DNA of 64,000 nucleotides, taken from positions 124,001 through 188,000 of the forward strand of contig JABUMY010000008.1 in NCBI GenBank assembly GCA_013327885.1, given 5' to 3'. Of the stretch, positions 32,768 through 42,839 are shown in pieces. The notes beneath the pieces were generated by a model. That model did no database searches. It worked only from the letters and a program-made list of their open reading frames with translations, and had not been told where the DNA came from. Numbering within the stretch: the first letter of the stretch is position 1; every line of letters starts with the position of its first letter. The position numbers and the translations under genes are program-made. The stretch is from Flavisolibacter longurius (GTDB lineage Bacteria > Bacteroidota > Bacteroidia > Chitinophagales > Chitinophagaceae).

Positions 32768-35700
32768 ATGGTAGAAACATTTATCAGGCGGCCGGTGCTT
32801 TCACTGGTGATATCGCTGATCATAACGCTATTGGGTGTACTGGCGCTTTTCAAGCTGCCCATCACCCAGTTCCCCGACATTGTGCCACCATCCGTGGTGG
32901 TAACGGCCTCGTATAACGGCGCCAACGCCGATGTGTGCGCCAAGGCGGTGGCCACCCCGCTCGAACGGGCCATCAACGGTGTACCCGGCATGACTTATAT
33001 GAACTCGGTGAGTTCCAACAACGGGGTTACTTTAATACAGGTGTTCTTTGCCGTGGGTACAGACCCCGACCAGGCCGCGGTAAACGTGCAAAACCGTGTA
33101 ACAACGGTGCTGGATGAACTTCCCGAAGAAGTGATCAAGGCGGGTGTAACCACTGAGAAAGAAGTGAACAGCATGCTCCTGTACCTGAACGTACTCAGTA
33201 CGGATTCGAGCATGAACGAAGAGTTCATTTACAATTTTGCCGACATCAACGTATTGCAGGAACTAAAGCGCATCGACGGTGTGGGCTTTGTAGACATCAT
33301 GGGCGCCCGCGACTACTCCATGCGGGTTTGGCTGAAGCCCGACCGCATGCTGGCTTACAATATTTCATCGGAAGAAGTGATCGCCGCCCTGCGGGCACAG
33401 AACATTGAAGCCGCACCCGGTGTGGCCGGCGAAAACTCAGGCAAGGACAATGCGGTAAAACAATACGTACTAAAGTACACGGGTAAGTTCAATACGCCGG
33501 AGGATTATCAGAACGTGGTGCTGAAAGCCGAACCCGATGGTGGCCTTATCCGGTTGAAAGACATTGCCGACGTGGAATTCGGTACCATGAGCTACGACAT
33601 GGTTTCGAAAACCGATGGCCGTCCTTCGGCTTCGATCATGGTGAAGCAGCGCCCCGGCTCCAATGCGAAGGAAGTGATTGACAACATCAAGGCAAAAATG
33701 GCGGAGCTGAAAGAAACCAGCTTTCCACCCGGCATGGACTACAACTATGCCTATGATGTGTCCCGCTTTCTCGATGCCAGTATCGATTCGGTGTTGCACA
33801 CCCTGATCGAAGCTTTTATTCTGGTGTTTATCGTGATCTTTCTTTTCCTGCAGGATTTCCGTTCGACGCTTATCCCGGCCCTTGCGGTACCAGTTGCGCT
33901 GATCGGTACACTGGCCTTCCTGCTGGCCTTAGGCTTTTCCATTAACATCCTTACGCTGTTTGCCTTGGTGCTGGCCATTGGTATTGTGGTGGACAACGCC
34001 ATTGTGGTAGTGGAAGCCGTCCACGTAAAAATGACCACCCAGCGCATGAACGCCATGGATGCCACGGTGGCCGCTATGAAAGAGATCAGCGGGGCCATCC
34101 TGGCCATTACGCTGGTAATGTCGGCCGTGTTTGTACCGGTTGCCTTTCTTTCCGGACCGGTGGGTGTTTTCTACCGCCAGTTCTCGCTTACGCTGGCCAT
34201 CTCCATCGTTATCTCCGGTATCAATGCCCTTACGCTGACACCGGCGCTTTGCGCCCTGCTGCTGAAGCATGAGCACGGACCAAAAAAGAAAACAAGCTGG
34301 CTGGATAAATTTTTCTCCGGCTTCAACAAACGTTACGATGCCACGGAACGCAAATTTGGTTCGCTGGTAGGAAGGATCGCGGTACGCAAACCCGTCACCA
34401 TTGCGATGCTGATTTTCTTCCTGGTGGGCACCTGGGGTGCCAGCGCTATTCTGCCGACAGGCTTTATTCCTACAGAAGACCAGGGCATGATCTATGTGAA
34501 CGTGACCACACCGGCCGGTTCAACTGTTGAACGTACGGAGAAGGTGCTTGACGAACTGGAAACGGCAGCAAAGGACCTGCCTTCGGTGGAGAACATTTCT
34601 ACCCTTGCCGGTTATTCGCTGATGAGCGAGATCACCGGCGCCTCTTATGGTATGGCGATGATCAACCTCGCCACCTGGGACGACCGCGAAGCTTCGGTGC
34701 AGGATATGATCAACCTTTTACAGGAAAAGACTGCACACCTTTCCGATGCTTCCATCGAGTTCTTCTCCCCGCCAACCGTACCCGGTTTTGGTAACGCTTC
34801 GGGCTTTGAGATGCGCCTGCTGGACAAGAACAGGGCTAACACCCTGGAACAAACGGCGGAGGTCACCCAAAATTTCCTGGAAGCGCTGAATAAGAACAAG
34901 ACCATTGCCGGTGCCTTTACCGGTTTCGATCCCAACTTCCCGCAGTACATGATCCATGTTGACCAGGATATGGCGGCGCAAAAAGGCGTGAGCATCGACA
35001 ATGCAATGAGCACCCTGCAAACGCTGGTGGGGTCTTATTACGCTACCAACTTTATCCGCTTTGGACAGATGTACAAAGTGATGCTGCAGGCCAGCCCCGA
35101 GTACCGCGGCAAACCCGAAGATGTTCTTCGCCTGCATGTTAAGAACAGCGAAGGCCAGATGGTGCCCTACTCCACCTTCGTACGTATGGAGCGCATCTTT
35201 GGACCGGAGCAGATCACCCGCTACAACATGTACACATCGGCCATGATCAACGGTGATGCCGCACGGGGCTTCAGCAGCAGTGAGGCCATTCAAGCCGTAG
35301 AAGAAACTGCCGGCCGCGTGTTGCCCAAAGGCTATGCCATCGAGTGGTCGGGCATGACAAGGGAGCAGATCGAATCGGGCAACCAGGCGGTGTTTATCTT
35401 TATCATCTGTCTCTTGTTTGTGTACCTCCTCCTGGCAGCGCAGTACGAAAGTTTTCTGCTGCCGCTGCCGGTGATCCTCTCACTGCCCGCGGGTATTTTC
35501 GGCGCCTTTCTTACGCTGAAATTAGCGGGGCTCGAAAACAATATCTACGCACAGGTGGCGCTGGTCATGCTCATTGGTCTATTGGGTAAGAACGCCATCC
35601 TTATTGTGGAATTTGCCGAACTAAAACGGCGGGAAGGCCTATCGGTGATTGAAGCAGCCAAGGCCGGGGCGGTATCGCGTTTGCGCCCCATCCTTATGAC

Positions 35701-35965
35701 CTCCTTTGCCTTTATTGCCGGTTTGATCCCGCTTTGTATCGCTACCGGCGCCGGTGCCCTGGGTAACCGCTCCATCGGTACGGCATCCGCAGGCGGCATG
35801 CTCTTCGGAACCGTGTTTGGCGTGATCATAATTCCTGGGCTGTATGTCCTTTTTGCCTCTATGGGCAAGGGAAAGAAAAAGCCGCAGCGCAGTAAAGAGG
35901 ACGTGGTGTCGCACAACAATCACCCCAGTGAAACCGCCGGCAAGCCCGAGCTGACAGCAGGCTAA
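32768..35965 (+). CDS. RND multidrug efflux pump, HAE1 family
   Basis: Proton-driven inner-membrane exporter of 1065 residues (AcrB-like, trimeric). It opens MVETFIRRPVLSLVISLIIT and has two repeats of six transmembrane segments with large periplasmic loops (about 40-335 and 555-870). The proton-relay segment TM4 reads IGIVVDNAIVVVEAVH: the first aspartate (D409) is kept, but the second position is asparagine (N410) where AcrB has D408; this variant is, to my knowledge, common in the Bacteroidota clade. The TM10 lysine is present (LGKNAILIVEFAEL). Substrate is unknown: drugs, bile salts, dyes or solvents. Confidence 0.95.
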   Translation: MVETFIRRPVLSLVISLIITLLGVLALFKLPITQFPDIVPPSVVVTASYNGANADVCAKAVATPLERAINGVPGMTYMNSVSSNNGVTLIQVFFAVGTDPDQAAVNVQNRVTTVLDELPEEVIKAGVTTEKEVNSMLLYLNVLSTDSSMNEEFIYNFADINVLQELKRIDGVGFVDIMGARDYSMRVWLKPDRMLAYNISSEEVIAALRAQNIEAAPGVAGENSGKDNAVKQYVLKYTGKFNTPEDYQNVVLKAEPDGGLIRLKDIADVEFGTMSYDMVSKTDGRPSASIMVKQRPGSNAKEVIDNIKAKMAELKETSFPPGMDYNYAYDVSRFLDASIDSVLHTLIEAFILVFIVIFLFLQDFRSTLIPALAVPVALIGTLAFLLALGFSINILTLFALVLAIGIVVDNAIVVVEAVHVKMTTQRMNAMDATVAAMKEISGAILAITLVMSAVFVPVAFLSGPVGVFYRQFSLTLAISIVISGINALTLTPALCALLLKHEHGPKKKTSWLDKFFSGFNKRYDATERKFGSLVGRIAVRKPVTIAMLIFFLVGTWGASAILPTGFIPTEDQGMIYVNVTTPAGSTVERTEKVLDELETAAKDLPSVENISTLAGYSLMSEITGASYGMAMINLATWDDREASVQDMINLLQEKTAHLSDASIEFFSPPTVPGFGNASGFEMRLLDKNRANTLEQTAEVTQNFLEALNKNKTIAGAFTGFDPNFPQYMIHVDQDMAAQKGVSIDNAMSTLQTLVGSYYATNFIRFGQMYKVMLQASPEYRGKPEDVLRLHVKNSEGQMVPYSTFVRMERIFGPEQITRYNMYTSAMINGDAARGFSSSEAIQAVEETAGRVLPKGYAIEWSGMTREQIESGNQAVFIFIICLLFVYLLLAAQYESFLLPLPVILSLPAGIFGAFLTLKLAGLENNIYAQVALVMLIGLLGKNAILIVEFAELKRREGLSVIEAAKAGAVSRLRPILMTSFAFIAGLIPLCIATGAGALGNRSIGTASAGGMLFGTVFGVIIIPGLYVLFASMGKGKKKPQRSKEDVVSHNNHPSETAGKPELTAG

Positions 35966-36008
35966 CGGTCCTTAACACACGTAATTATCGCAACAGAAAA
36001 ACAAAAGC

Positions 36009-37454
36009 ATGAAAACCTTGATAAAACTGGCCATTCCCCTTTCGCTTGCCGTGGTTACAGGCTGCGGCACGATGCGGGAAGCCGCCTTACCGGAACGACT
36101 GCAACTGCCGTCGACCTTTGCCGCCGGTGGCACCGATACAACAGCCAGCACACAGGTGCTGGAGTCGTTCTTTACCGACAGCACTTTGCAACGCCTGATC
36201 GATACGGCGCTTGCCAACAACTACGACCTGCAAGCTGCTGTGCAGCGCCTCTCTCTCCTGCAGGCTAACATCCGCATTACAGACGCGGCCCGGTTTCCGC
36301 AGGTGGCGGCTGTAGCCGGTGTATCGGCCGACAAATACGGCGATTATACCCTGAACGGTGTTGGTAACTACGACACCAATCTTTCGCCCAACATCAACAA
36401 AGACCAGCGGATTCCGACGAGTCCAACGCCGGATTTTTTCCTGGGCTTCCGCAGCTCCTGGGAAATTGATATCTGGGGAAAACTAAAGGATCGCAGCCGT
36501 GCGGCCTATGCCCGTTACCTTGCCGGCCAAAAAGGCCGGCAGTGGCTGGCCACGCAAATCACCACGGAAGTAGCGCGGCTTTATTACGAACTGCAAGCCC
36601 TGGATTTCCAGCGCCGCATCCTGCAAAAGAACATCACCCTGCAGCGCCGCGGGCTGGAAGTGGTGGAAGCGCAGATGGCCGGTGGCCGCGCCACGGCCCT
36701 GGCGGTACGACAGTTCAAAGCACAGATCCTGCACACACAGGAAACCGAGGTGCAGCTTCGCCAGTCGGTGGTGCAAACCGAGAACGAGCTGAATGCCCTG
36801 CTGGGCCGCCTGCCGGCGCCGGTGCAACGTGATACAACCTTTATTACACGGGCCCTGCCAGCCCGCATTGCTGCCGGCATTCCTTCGTCGGTGCTGCTGC
36901 GCCGGCCCGATATTCAACAGGCAGAACTGGAACTGATGGCCGCAAAAGCCGACATCAGCGCAGCCCGCAAAGCCTTCCTGCCTTCGCTTTCGCTAAATCC
37001 TTACATCGCCCTGAATGCGTTTAAAGCACCGCTGCTTTTTTCAGGCAGTTCGCTAGCAGCAGGAGCGGCCGGCTCACTGGCAGCGCCTATCCTGAACCGG
37101 GGCGCCATTATCGGCGGCGTGGCGGTTGCCAATGCAGAACAGGCTACGGCCTTTTACAATTACCAGAAGAGCATTGTCACCGGCTTCCAGGAAGTGGTAA
37201 CGCAACTGAAGGCCATCGACAACCTGAAACAGGCCTATGCGCTGAAGACGGAAGAAGTGGAAACACTGACAGAAGCGGTGGCCACGGCCAACGATCTATA
37301 TCTTGCCGGTTATGCCAGCTACCTGGAAGTGATCGTAGCGCAAGGAAGTGTACTGCAGGCCGAGATGGAACAGGTGTCACTTAAGCGAGCTCTCTTCCAT
37401 GCTACAATACATTTGTACCGTGCGCTGGGAGGAAGGGAAGTCAATAGACAATAG
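36009..37454 (+). CDS. Outer-membrane efflux channel (TolC/NodT family)
   Basis: Outer-membrane factor of 481 residues completing the tripartite pump. It is a lipoprotein (leader ending VVTGC). It has two homologous halves of long coiled-coil helices: first ALANNYDLQAAVQRLSLLQA through LYYELQALDFQRRILQKN, second SVLLRRPDIQQAELELMAAK through GYASYLEVIVAQGSVLQAE. The block RRPDI is the family signature. The final codons (EVNRQ and TAG) lie inside a short-period repeat, so the native C-terminus may have been altered. Confidence 0.94.
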   Translation: MKTLIKLAIPLSLAVVTGCGTMREAALPERLQLPSTFAAGGTDTTASTQVLESFFTDSTLQRLIDTALANNYDLQAAVQRLSLLQANIRITDAARFPQVAAVAGVSADKYGDYTLNGVGNYDTNLSPNINKDQRIPTSPTPDFFLGFRSSWEIDIWGKLKDRSRAAYARYLAGQKGRQWLATQITTEVARLYYELQALDFQRRILQKNITLQRRGLEVVEAQMAGGRATALAVRQFKAQILHTQETEVQLRQSVVQTENELNALLGRLPAPVQRDTTFITRALPARIAAGIPSSVLLRRPDIQQAELELMAAKADISAARKAFLPSLSLNPYIALNAFKAPLLFSGSSLAAGAAGSLAAPILNRGAIIGGVAVANAEQATAFYNYQKSIVTGFQEVVTQLKAIDNLKQAYALKTEEVETLTEAVATANDLYLAGYASYLEVIVAQGSVLQAEMEQVSLKRALFHATIHLYRALGGREVNRQ

Positions 37455-37506
37455 GCAATTGACAATAGACGAGAAACGAGAGATGAGAGACGGGAAACGT
37501 GAGATC
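37443..37506. repeat. Short-period repeats at the end of the outer-membrane factor gene
   Basis: CAATAGACAATAGGCAATTG spans the stop codon (37452-37454), followed by an ACGAGAAACGAGAGATGAGA run. The first part matches, as reverse complement, strings at 22745 and 47177. The repeat ends just before the terminator. Confidence 0.75.
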
Positions 37507-37518
37507 GTCTATCCATAA

Positions 37519-37551
37519 CAAAAAAGACAGTTCGATGAACTGTCTTTTTTG
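37519..37551. terminator. Bidirectional rho-independent terminator
   Basis: Perfect 15-bp stem (CAAAAAAGACAGTTC with its complement at 37537-37551) around GAT, with T-tracts on both strands. It separates the rightward efflux operon from the leftward PUL. Confidence 0.93.
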
Positions 37552-37600
37552 TTTGAAACGACTTCGGATACGATCTATTTCAATGCAGTACAACTGGTGA

Positions 37601-39913
37601 TTATTTTAACGCCAGGCTGCCATCGAAGGTGTAGCGTTTCTCTTTTTCTGTTGGCAGCTCGATGATTTGGGAACCGTAGCGGAGTTTAGCCTTGTTGCCT
37701 AACCGGGAAAGAATGCTGGCGCGGTGCAGTTTTCCATTTTTCCATTCGATGTCCACTTCAAAACCGCCCCTTGCTACCAGTCCCTGAACTGATCCTTCCT
37801 TCCATTCCCCAGGCAAAGCTGGTAAGAGGTCGATCTCACCGGCATGGCTTTGCAGCAGCATTTCGGTGATGCCAGCCGTTGCGCCAAAATTGCCGTCGAT
37901 CTGGAAAGGCGGATGGTTGTCGAAAAGGTTCGGCAGGGTTGATTTCTGCAGCAAGGCCACCAGGTTTTGGTAAGACTTTTCACCATCCCGCAGGCGGGCA
38001 AAAAAGTTGATGATCCAGGCGCGGCTCCACCCCGTGTGTCCGCCGCCGTGAGACAGGCGATAGTCGAGCGTTTTGCGTGCTGCCGCCAGGAGTTCCGGTG
38101 TGGCGCTGCTGATCTCGTTGCCGGGATAGAGACCGTAGAGATGGGAAATATGGCGGTGCCCTGGCTCCGGCTCTTCAAACTCTTCGGTCCACTCCAGGAT
38201 GCGGCCATCACTGCCGATCTTTGTCGGCGCCAGCTTGTCCAATGTTTTTTGCAATGTTTGCCGGAAGGCCTTATCCCTGTTCAGGATCGAGGCTGCCTGG
38301 ATGGTTTGGGTAAACAGTTCACGGATGATCATGTGGTCCATGGTGGGACCCATAACCATGGTGGCCACTTCACCTCCCTTTGTTTTAAACGTGTTCTCCG
38401 GTGAAATGGAAGGCCCCGAAACCAGTTGTTTGGTAGCGGGGTTCTGCACTAGCCAGGCGACACAAAACTCGGCGGCCTCCTTCATGGCGGGGTAAGCATC
38501 CTGCGCCAGGTAAGCCTTGTCTTCGGTAAAAAGATAATGCTCCCAAAGATGACGAGCACTCCAGGCCATGCCCATCGGCCACATCGCCCATTGCGGGTGG
38601 CCGTAAGTTTCGGTAAAATGCCAGGCATCAGTGGTGAAATGCGCCACAGTTCCCCGCAGGCCATACATATCTTTTGCCGTTTTGCGGCCATCGGGCCGAA
38701 GGGCATTGATAAAATTCAAAAACGGCTTGTGCATCTCCGTTAGGTTGGTCACCTCTGATGGCCAGTAATTCATCTGGATGTTGATGTTGATATGGTAGTC
38801 CGCATCCCAGGGCGGGTTGAGGCCATCGGCCCAGATGCCCTGCAGGTTGGCCGGCAACCCACCCGGCCGTGAGCTGCTGATAAGCAGGTAGCGGCTAAAC
38901 TGGTAATAAAGCTGGAACAATTGCGGATCAACATTTCCTATTTGCACAGCACCAAGCCGGGCATCCGTTGGAAAATACGTGCTGGTGTTCGTTCCCAGGT
39001 CCAGCGCCACCCGCTTGAAGTAGGATTGGTAATCGATAATGTGTTCTTTGCGGATATCGGTATACGTTAGCTTTTCCGCTTTGGCCAATTGTGCTGCCGA
39101 AATCTCTCCCGGGTTACCACCCCAGTAATCGGTGGCGGCAGTTAGCACAATCGTTACGGCATCGGCTTTTTCCACCTTTAGTCCTTCTGTGCTGCGGGTT
39201 ATGGAACCTCCTTCCTTCAGCACTTTAACCCTTGTTACCAGTTTTACACCGACACCGTTGTTGACATGTTCGGTTAACAGAAGACCACTTTCGTTAACCT
39301 CGATGACTGCTTTGTTGCCGGGCCTTGTTAACCGAAGTTGGAAACCGATACTTTCTTTTTTGTCGGCTGTCAGTCGTACGACAATGGCTTGCGCCGGGGC
39401 GCTGGAAAATATTTCTCTTGTATAGTTCACCTTTCCGTTGCGGTAACGGACACCCGCTATTGCGTTTTCAATGTCCAGCTCCCGCTGGTAGGATTGCACC
39501 TCTTTGCCGTGGTCAAAATCCAGCCAAAGGTCGCCGAGAGACTGGTAAGAGGAAGGTGTATTGCGAACGCCCATCAGGTTTTTTTCGGCTGCGGTCTGGG
39601 CTTCTTTGTAGCGACCGGCAAAAAGCAGTTGCCGGATCGTTGCCAATGACGCTTTTGCGGCAGGATTGACAAAGTCTTCCTTTTTGCCCGACCACACCGA
39701 CTCCTCATTCAACTGCAACCGCTCCGATGCTGCATCGCCAAACACCATTGCACCCAGTCGCCCGTTGCCAACCGGTAAGGCTTCGTTCCAGTTGGTTGCC
39801 GGGTGGGTGTACCAAAGTTTCAGGTCACTGGTTTTTGCCTCCTGCGCATGAACCGAATGACCAGTAAAAACACAAAGGACAAATACAAAAAAGTTTCGCA
39901 GCAGGAATAACAT
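37601..39913 (-). CDS. GH95 family glycoside hydrolase (alpha-L-fucosidase or alpha-L-galactosidase)
   Basis: Inverting glycosidase of family GH95, which removes alpha-1,2-linked L-fucose or L-galactose. 770 residues from the ATG 39911-39913, with a signal peptide ending HSVHA. Domains: N-terminal beta-sandwich ([40 protein letters not shown]), then an (alpha/alpha)6 barrel with the catalytic asparagines in [16 protein letters not shown], the glutamate in ILEWTEEFE near residue 575 followed by [13 protein letters not shown], and [11 protein letters not shown] with the aspartate; a C-terminal beta domain follows. All catalytic blocks are intact. It is the last gene of the PUL and ends at the bidirectional terminator. 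Confidence 0.95.
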   Translation of the reverse strand: MLFLLRNFFVFVLCVFTGHSVHAQEAKTSDLKLWYTHPATNWNEALPVGNGRLGAMVFGDAASERLQLNEESVWSGKKEDFVNPAAKASLATIRQLLFAGRYKEAQTAAEKNLMGVRNTPSSYQSLGDLWLDFDHGKEVQSYQRELDIENAIAGVRYRNGKVNYTREIFSSAPAQAIVVRLTADKKESIGFQLRLTRPGNKAVIEVNESGLLLTEHVNNGVGVKLVTRVKVLKEGGSITRSTEGLKVEKADAVTIVLTAATDYWGGNPGEISAAQLAKAEKLTYTDIRKEHIIDYQSYFKRVALDLGTNTSTYFPTDARLGAVQIGNVDPQLFQLYYQFSRYLLISSSRPGGLPANLQGIWADGLNPPWDADYHININIQMNYWPSEVTNLTEMHKPFLNFINALRPDGRKTAKDMYGLRGTVAHFTTDAWHFTETYGHPQWAMWPMGMAWSARHLWEHYLFTEDKAYLAQDAYPAMKEAAEFCVAWLVQNPATKQLVSGPSISPENTFKTKGGEVATMVMGPTMDHMIIRELFTQTIQAASILNRDKAFRQTLQKTLDKLAPTKIGSDGRILEWTEEFEEPEPGHRHISHLYGLYPGNEISSATPELLAAARKTLDYRLSHGGGHTGWSRAWIINFFARLRDGEKSYQNLVALLQKSTLPNLFDNHPPFQIDGNFGATAGITEMLLQSHAGEIDLLPALPGEWKEGSVQGLVARGGFEVDIEWKNGKLHRASILSRLGNKAKLRYGSQIIELPTEKEKRYTFDGSLALK

Positions 39914-40184
39914 GTTATAAGGTCTATTTGGTGAGTAAAATAAGCCTGTCAAGAAAGATCATTTCACCAACAAGCTTTTGCAATCCCTGCAAAAATGGGA
40001 AAGAATGATATAAGGCAATAGCCTCCTCTTTTATTGCGCAACAGTTTGCACAAAAGCTACCTGCAGGCCTTCTGCAGCAGCGGATAAGAAAATCCTGTGT
40101 ATTAAAAAGAAATTAACCTGGCAGGCAACGCCTACATTCAATACTGAAAACCAGGTTTGAAGCGGTACTTCTTTTTGGCGAAAT

Positions 40185-40652
40185 CTATTTTTTCACCCGT
40201 ACATATTTTTCCCTGTTGATCCTGTCGATGCCGGCGCTTTCTACTTTCTCAATTCCCTGCTGGATAAGCGTATCGTTAGTGATTGAAATGGTAAAGCTGA
40301 AATCATTTCCTTCCCACTCCCTTGCGCTGCAATAAGCCAGGTTTTCGGTGTACAAACTGTCTTTCAGCGAGTAGGTGCCACCACCGGCAACAAACACTGC
40401 GGCCGAATCTTTTCCTTTGGAAAGGTCGTGTTGCAAAAAGGCAAAATGGGTTTGGTTGATGATCTTGATAAAGGAAACATTTTTGGTGTAATCGGTGACC
40501 AACGTATCACCCTTTTCAATGACCGTTCCTTCTAGCAATCGCCAGGTGCCAACCAGTGGTAGCGAATCTTTTTCCCTGTCCACAACCGTTGCTGCCTCTT
40601 TGCACGAATGGAGCAGAATACCTGCCAGCAGAAGAACCGTAAATTTTTTCAT
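40185..40652 (-). CDS. Small lipocalin-like lipoprotein
   Basis: A 155-residue lipoprotein (leader MKKFTVLLLAGILLHSC). The mature part opens with the motif LVGTWRLLEGTVIEKGD and continues as regular beta-strands, as in small lipocalin-like proteins of Bacteroidota; the family assignment is tentative. It lies between GH95 and the DUF2264 gene in the PUL but is set apart by 271 bp and 859 bp gaps, so it may be a passenger rather than a part of the pathway. Confidence 0.6.
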   Translation of the reverse strand: MKKFTVLLLAGILLHSCKEAATVVDREKDSLPLVGTWRLLEGTVIEKGDTLVTDYTKNVSFIKIINQTHFAFLQHDLSKGKDSAAVFVAGGGTYSLKDSLYTENLAYCSAREWEGNDFSFTISITNDTLIQQGIEKVESAGIDRINREKYVRVKK

Positions 40653-40879
40653 GTGCTTTATGGGTTGATGCGGGAGAAGGCTTTGCCCGTTTTATATGCT
40701 TTTCCGGCCAAAGCTCATTAAAGTTATTGTTTTCCGGCAAGCAGAAAAAAGCGTTTACCTGTGACCGTAAACGGGAGCAATATTTTTAAGAAAGAATGCA
40801 ATATGAAGTCCCTGGTTCGCAATGGCGGAAAGGCATGGCCGAATTTGTCCCCCGTCTTTAACGTCCAAAAACAACGGTC

Positions 40880-41150
40880 CCCTCTTTTTGGGAGGGGACC
40901 AGCTGTAAGGCGTTTAGTGGTTGAGTGTTCGGGTTTTTCATTGGATCAAGTGGACGCCTTTGGGTTTTCTAGGATTGGATCGTTTTCAAAAAAAAGTACG
41001 GACGAAAAAACGGGCTTTAATGGATACGGGTTGGGTTTGGATCGGTTTTCTTTTGGTTTTTGGATTCTACGTTTTCTTAGGATTTGGATGTTGGTTTTTT
41101 CCAGGTTTTGATTTGTTGTTTTCTAAGGATTTGGATTGGTGTTTTTCAAG
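40880..41150 (+). repeat. G+T-rich strand-asymmetric degenerate repeat
   Basis: Irregular repetition of units like TTTTCTAAGGATTTGGATTG and TTTTCTAGGATTGGATCG with GGTTTTTGGATT variants. One strand is almost free of C. Unit length drifts between about 20 and 30 bases. Nothing comparable is seen elsewhere in the window. Confidence 0.8.
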
Positions 41151-41394
41151 GGTATCAAATCATTGACAACACAAAGATAGAAGGCAGAAACACGGTACAG
41201 GGTTCTACTTCGGTGAAAACAGGGAAAGAAAAGCCGGATTGCCATGCATTAGCAGGTAAAGCGATATCGCATAAAATCATTAGAAAAAGGCACTCCATGT
41301 TTACCCTTAGTAAACACTAAGGAAAGGGCCGGGTTAAGGGAGAAACGCCAAGAAACAAACGTTGTTTATGCGGCTACTGTTTGGCGTTATTCTA

Positions 41395-41435
41395 TGAAAA
41401 AATTAGGGCGGCAATAGGTATTCCATTGCTGCCCT
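41395..41435 (-). terminator. Terminator of the DUF2264 gene
   Basis: AGGGCGGCAAT (41405-41415) pairs with ATTGCTGCCCT (41425-41435) with one G-U pair; on the minus strand the stem is followed by AATTTTTTC. It lies about 77 bp beyond the stop. Confidence 0.75.
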
Positions 41436-41511
41436 TTACATTTTCCGTCAGTTCCGTTCTGCTTTTTTACCGCGCTTTGGTAGAAGCGAAAGATCATGAC
41501 GTAAACCCGCG

Positions 41512-42741
41512 TTATTTAAGGTCGAGAGCATGATCGGCCGGCAGGTCGCCGCCGCTCCAAACCTTCACGGCTGTCCAGGGAACCGGTGGTGCCGACCAAA
41601 AGGGATCGCTACCGGGAAGGCCCAGGGGTAAAAAAATGGCTGCATGCAGGTAAAGACTGCCGGTGTTGATGTAGAAATCCGCGAGGTCGGGTTGTGCGCC
41701 ATAAAGCCCAATTGAAAGCCAGCCCTCCTTTGTAAAAGTTTGCGGCGACTCCATTGTTTTTTTCAGCACGGCAGTTAAAGCACCCCGCACCTGGGCGGGT
41801 TGTAAAGAGGCGGGTAGTTGCTGGCGCAAGCTCATATCGGCAAGGTGATGAAAAGCACCGCCACGGTAGGTGATGGACCTTCCTGTAACCGGGAAGGTAC
41901 CATCGCTATTGATCAGACGCTCCTGGATCTCTGCATAACGTTTACTGATCTTGTCGAGCTTGGGCGTAAACCAGGTGTAGGCTTTGCCTTTTGTGTTGAG
42001 CGCTGCCAATATACTGTTCAGGTAAGGCTGAATGACATAGCTGTTGTAATAGTCAAAGGCAAAGTTCATCCCGTCGGAAAAAAGGCCATCGCCTACATAC
42101 CAGTGTTGTGCAAATTCCCGGATGCCGTATTCAATCCGCACTTTATCATAAGGATAACCATACTGGCAAAAAAACGCTTCGATCATAGCGCTGAAAAGGA
42201 TCCAGTTGGAATAAACCGGAACGGTATTGCGGGTGGTGAGCAATGCGTCCACCACCTGTTGCTTTGTGCTGTCGGCAAGGTTTTCCCAAAGCCAGGGACA
42301 ACGCACCAGGCCAAGGGCAAAAAATGAAGCATCCACCAGGGGTTGCCCGCCTGCCCAGGTTAGGTAGTCTTTGGAAGCAGGATTCACCGCGTTGGCAACA
42401 GACTTTACCGCCCATTGCCGGTATTGTTTGCGCAAGGCCACTTCCTCCCCTGTTCCACCTTCGCCGTTGAGCCAGGGAGCAATGCCGCTCAGGGTTCTGC
42501 CAAAGGCTTCGAGGTAGGCTGCCTTGGTGCGACTTTCCTTGTTGTCGATTTTTTTCGACAGTACCACCAGCATGTTCTGCTTTAGCTTTTCCGCTGCAAG
42601 ATTTTCAAACACCGGCCTGGCTAGCTTGTCCATATAGGCCAGCCAAAGCTTTCGATCTGCCGCACCTTCTTTTTGTGCGAAAACCGCTGTTGAAAAAACA
42701 CAAAAAAGAAGGAAAACTTTTACTCTTTTTATCGCACCCAT
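41512..42741 (-). CDS. DUF2264 protein, GH154-like
   Basis: Exported protein of 409 residues (signal peptide ending TAVFA) with the DUF2264 fold, an (alpha/alpha) barrel. DUF2264 proteins include beta-glucuronidases of family GH154 that act on arabinogalactan side chains, so a glucuronidase role is likely but unproven. Blocks: RTLSGIAPWLN, YLTWAGGQPLVDASFFALGL, NWILFSAMIEAFF, WYVGDGLFSDGMNFAFDYYN and VTGRSITYRGGAFHHLAD. It follows GH16 by 93 bp in the same direction, so it belongs to the PUL transcription unit. Confidence 0.85.
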   Translation of the reverse strand: MGAIKRVKVFLLFCVFSTAVFAQKEGAADRKLWLAYMDKLARPVFENLAAEKLKQNMLVVLSKKIDNKESRTKAAYLEAFGRTLSGIAPWLNGEGGTGEEVALRKQYRQWAVKSVANAVNPASKDYLTWAGGQPLVDASFFALGLVRCPWLWENLADSTKQQVVDALLTTRNTVPVYSNWILFSAMIEAFFCQYGYPYDKVRIEYGIREFAQHWYVGDGLFSDGMNFAFDYYNSYVIQPYLNSILAALNTKGKAYTWFTPKLDKISKRYAEIQERLINSDGTFPVTGRSITYRGGAFHHLADMSLRQQLPASLQPAQVRGALTAVLKKTMESPQTFTKEGWLSIGLYGAQPDLADFYINTGSLYLHAAIFLPLGLPGSDPFWSAPPVPWTAVKVWSGGDLPADHALDLK

Positions 42742-42810
42742 TTAAAAACGTTTACTCATGTCCGTAAGCTTACACAAAAATTTGTTTCGAATCTACTAAC
42801 TCCCCTTTTC

Positions 42811-42839
42811 TACTCACCACTGACCACTCACCACTCACT
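42811..42839 (-). repeat. Stop-codon-linked short repeat behind GH16
   Basis: On the minus strand the GH16 stop TGA (42835-42837) is followed by GTGGTGAGTGGTCAGTGGTG. Starting at the TGA, this is nearly identical to the sequence at the end of nth. Confidence 0.85.

Larger units (their letters stand above)
40653..41511. other. Repeat-filled gap inside the PUL
   Basis: An 859-bp gap. It contains the promoter region of the lipoprotein gene, the G+T-rich minisatellite-like block at 40880, and at 41395 a terminator for the DUF2264 gene. Two rightward frames across the block encode Phe/Trp/Gly-rich low-complexity strings and are not considered genes. Confidence 0.6.

Noticed and set aside
33986-33997. 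Asparagine instead of the second proton-relay aspartate in the RND pump
   Set aside because: At first it looked like an inactivating change, but VDNAIVVVE is, to my knowledge, usual in this Bacteroidota pump clade, so it is not treated as a defect.
40761-41166. Two rightward frames rich in Phe, Trp and Gly
   Set aside because: They are translations of the G+T-rich repeat block in two different frames; neither has a domain or a normal composition.
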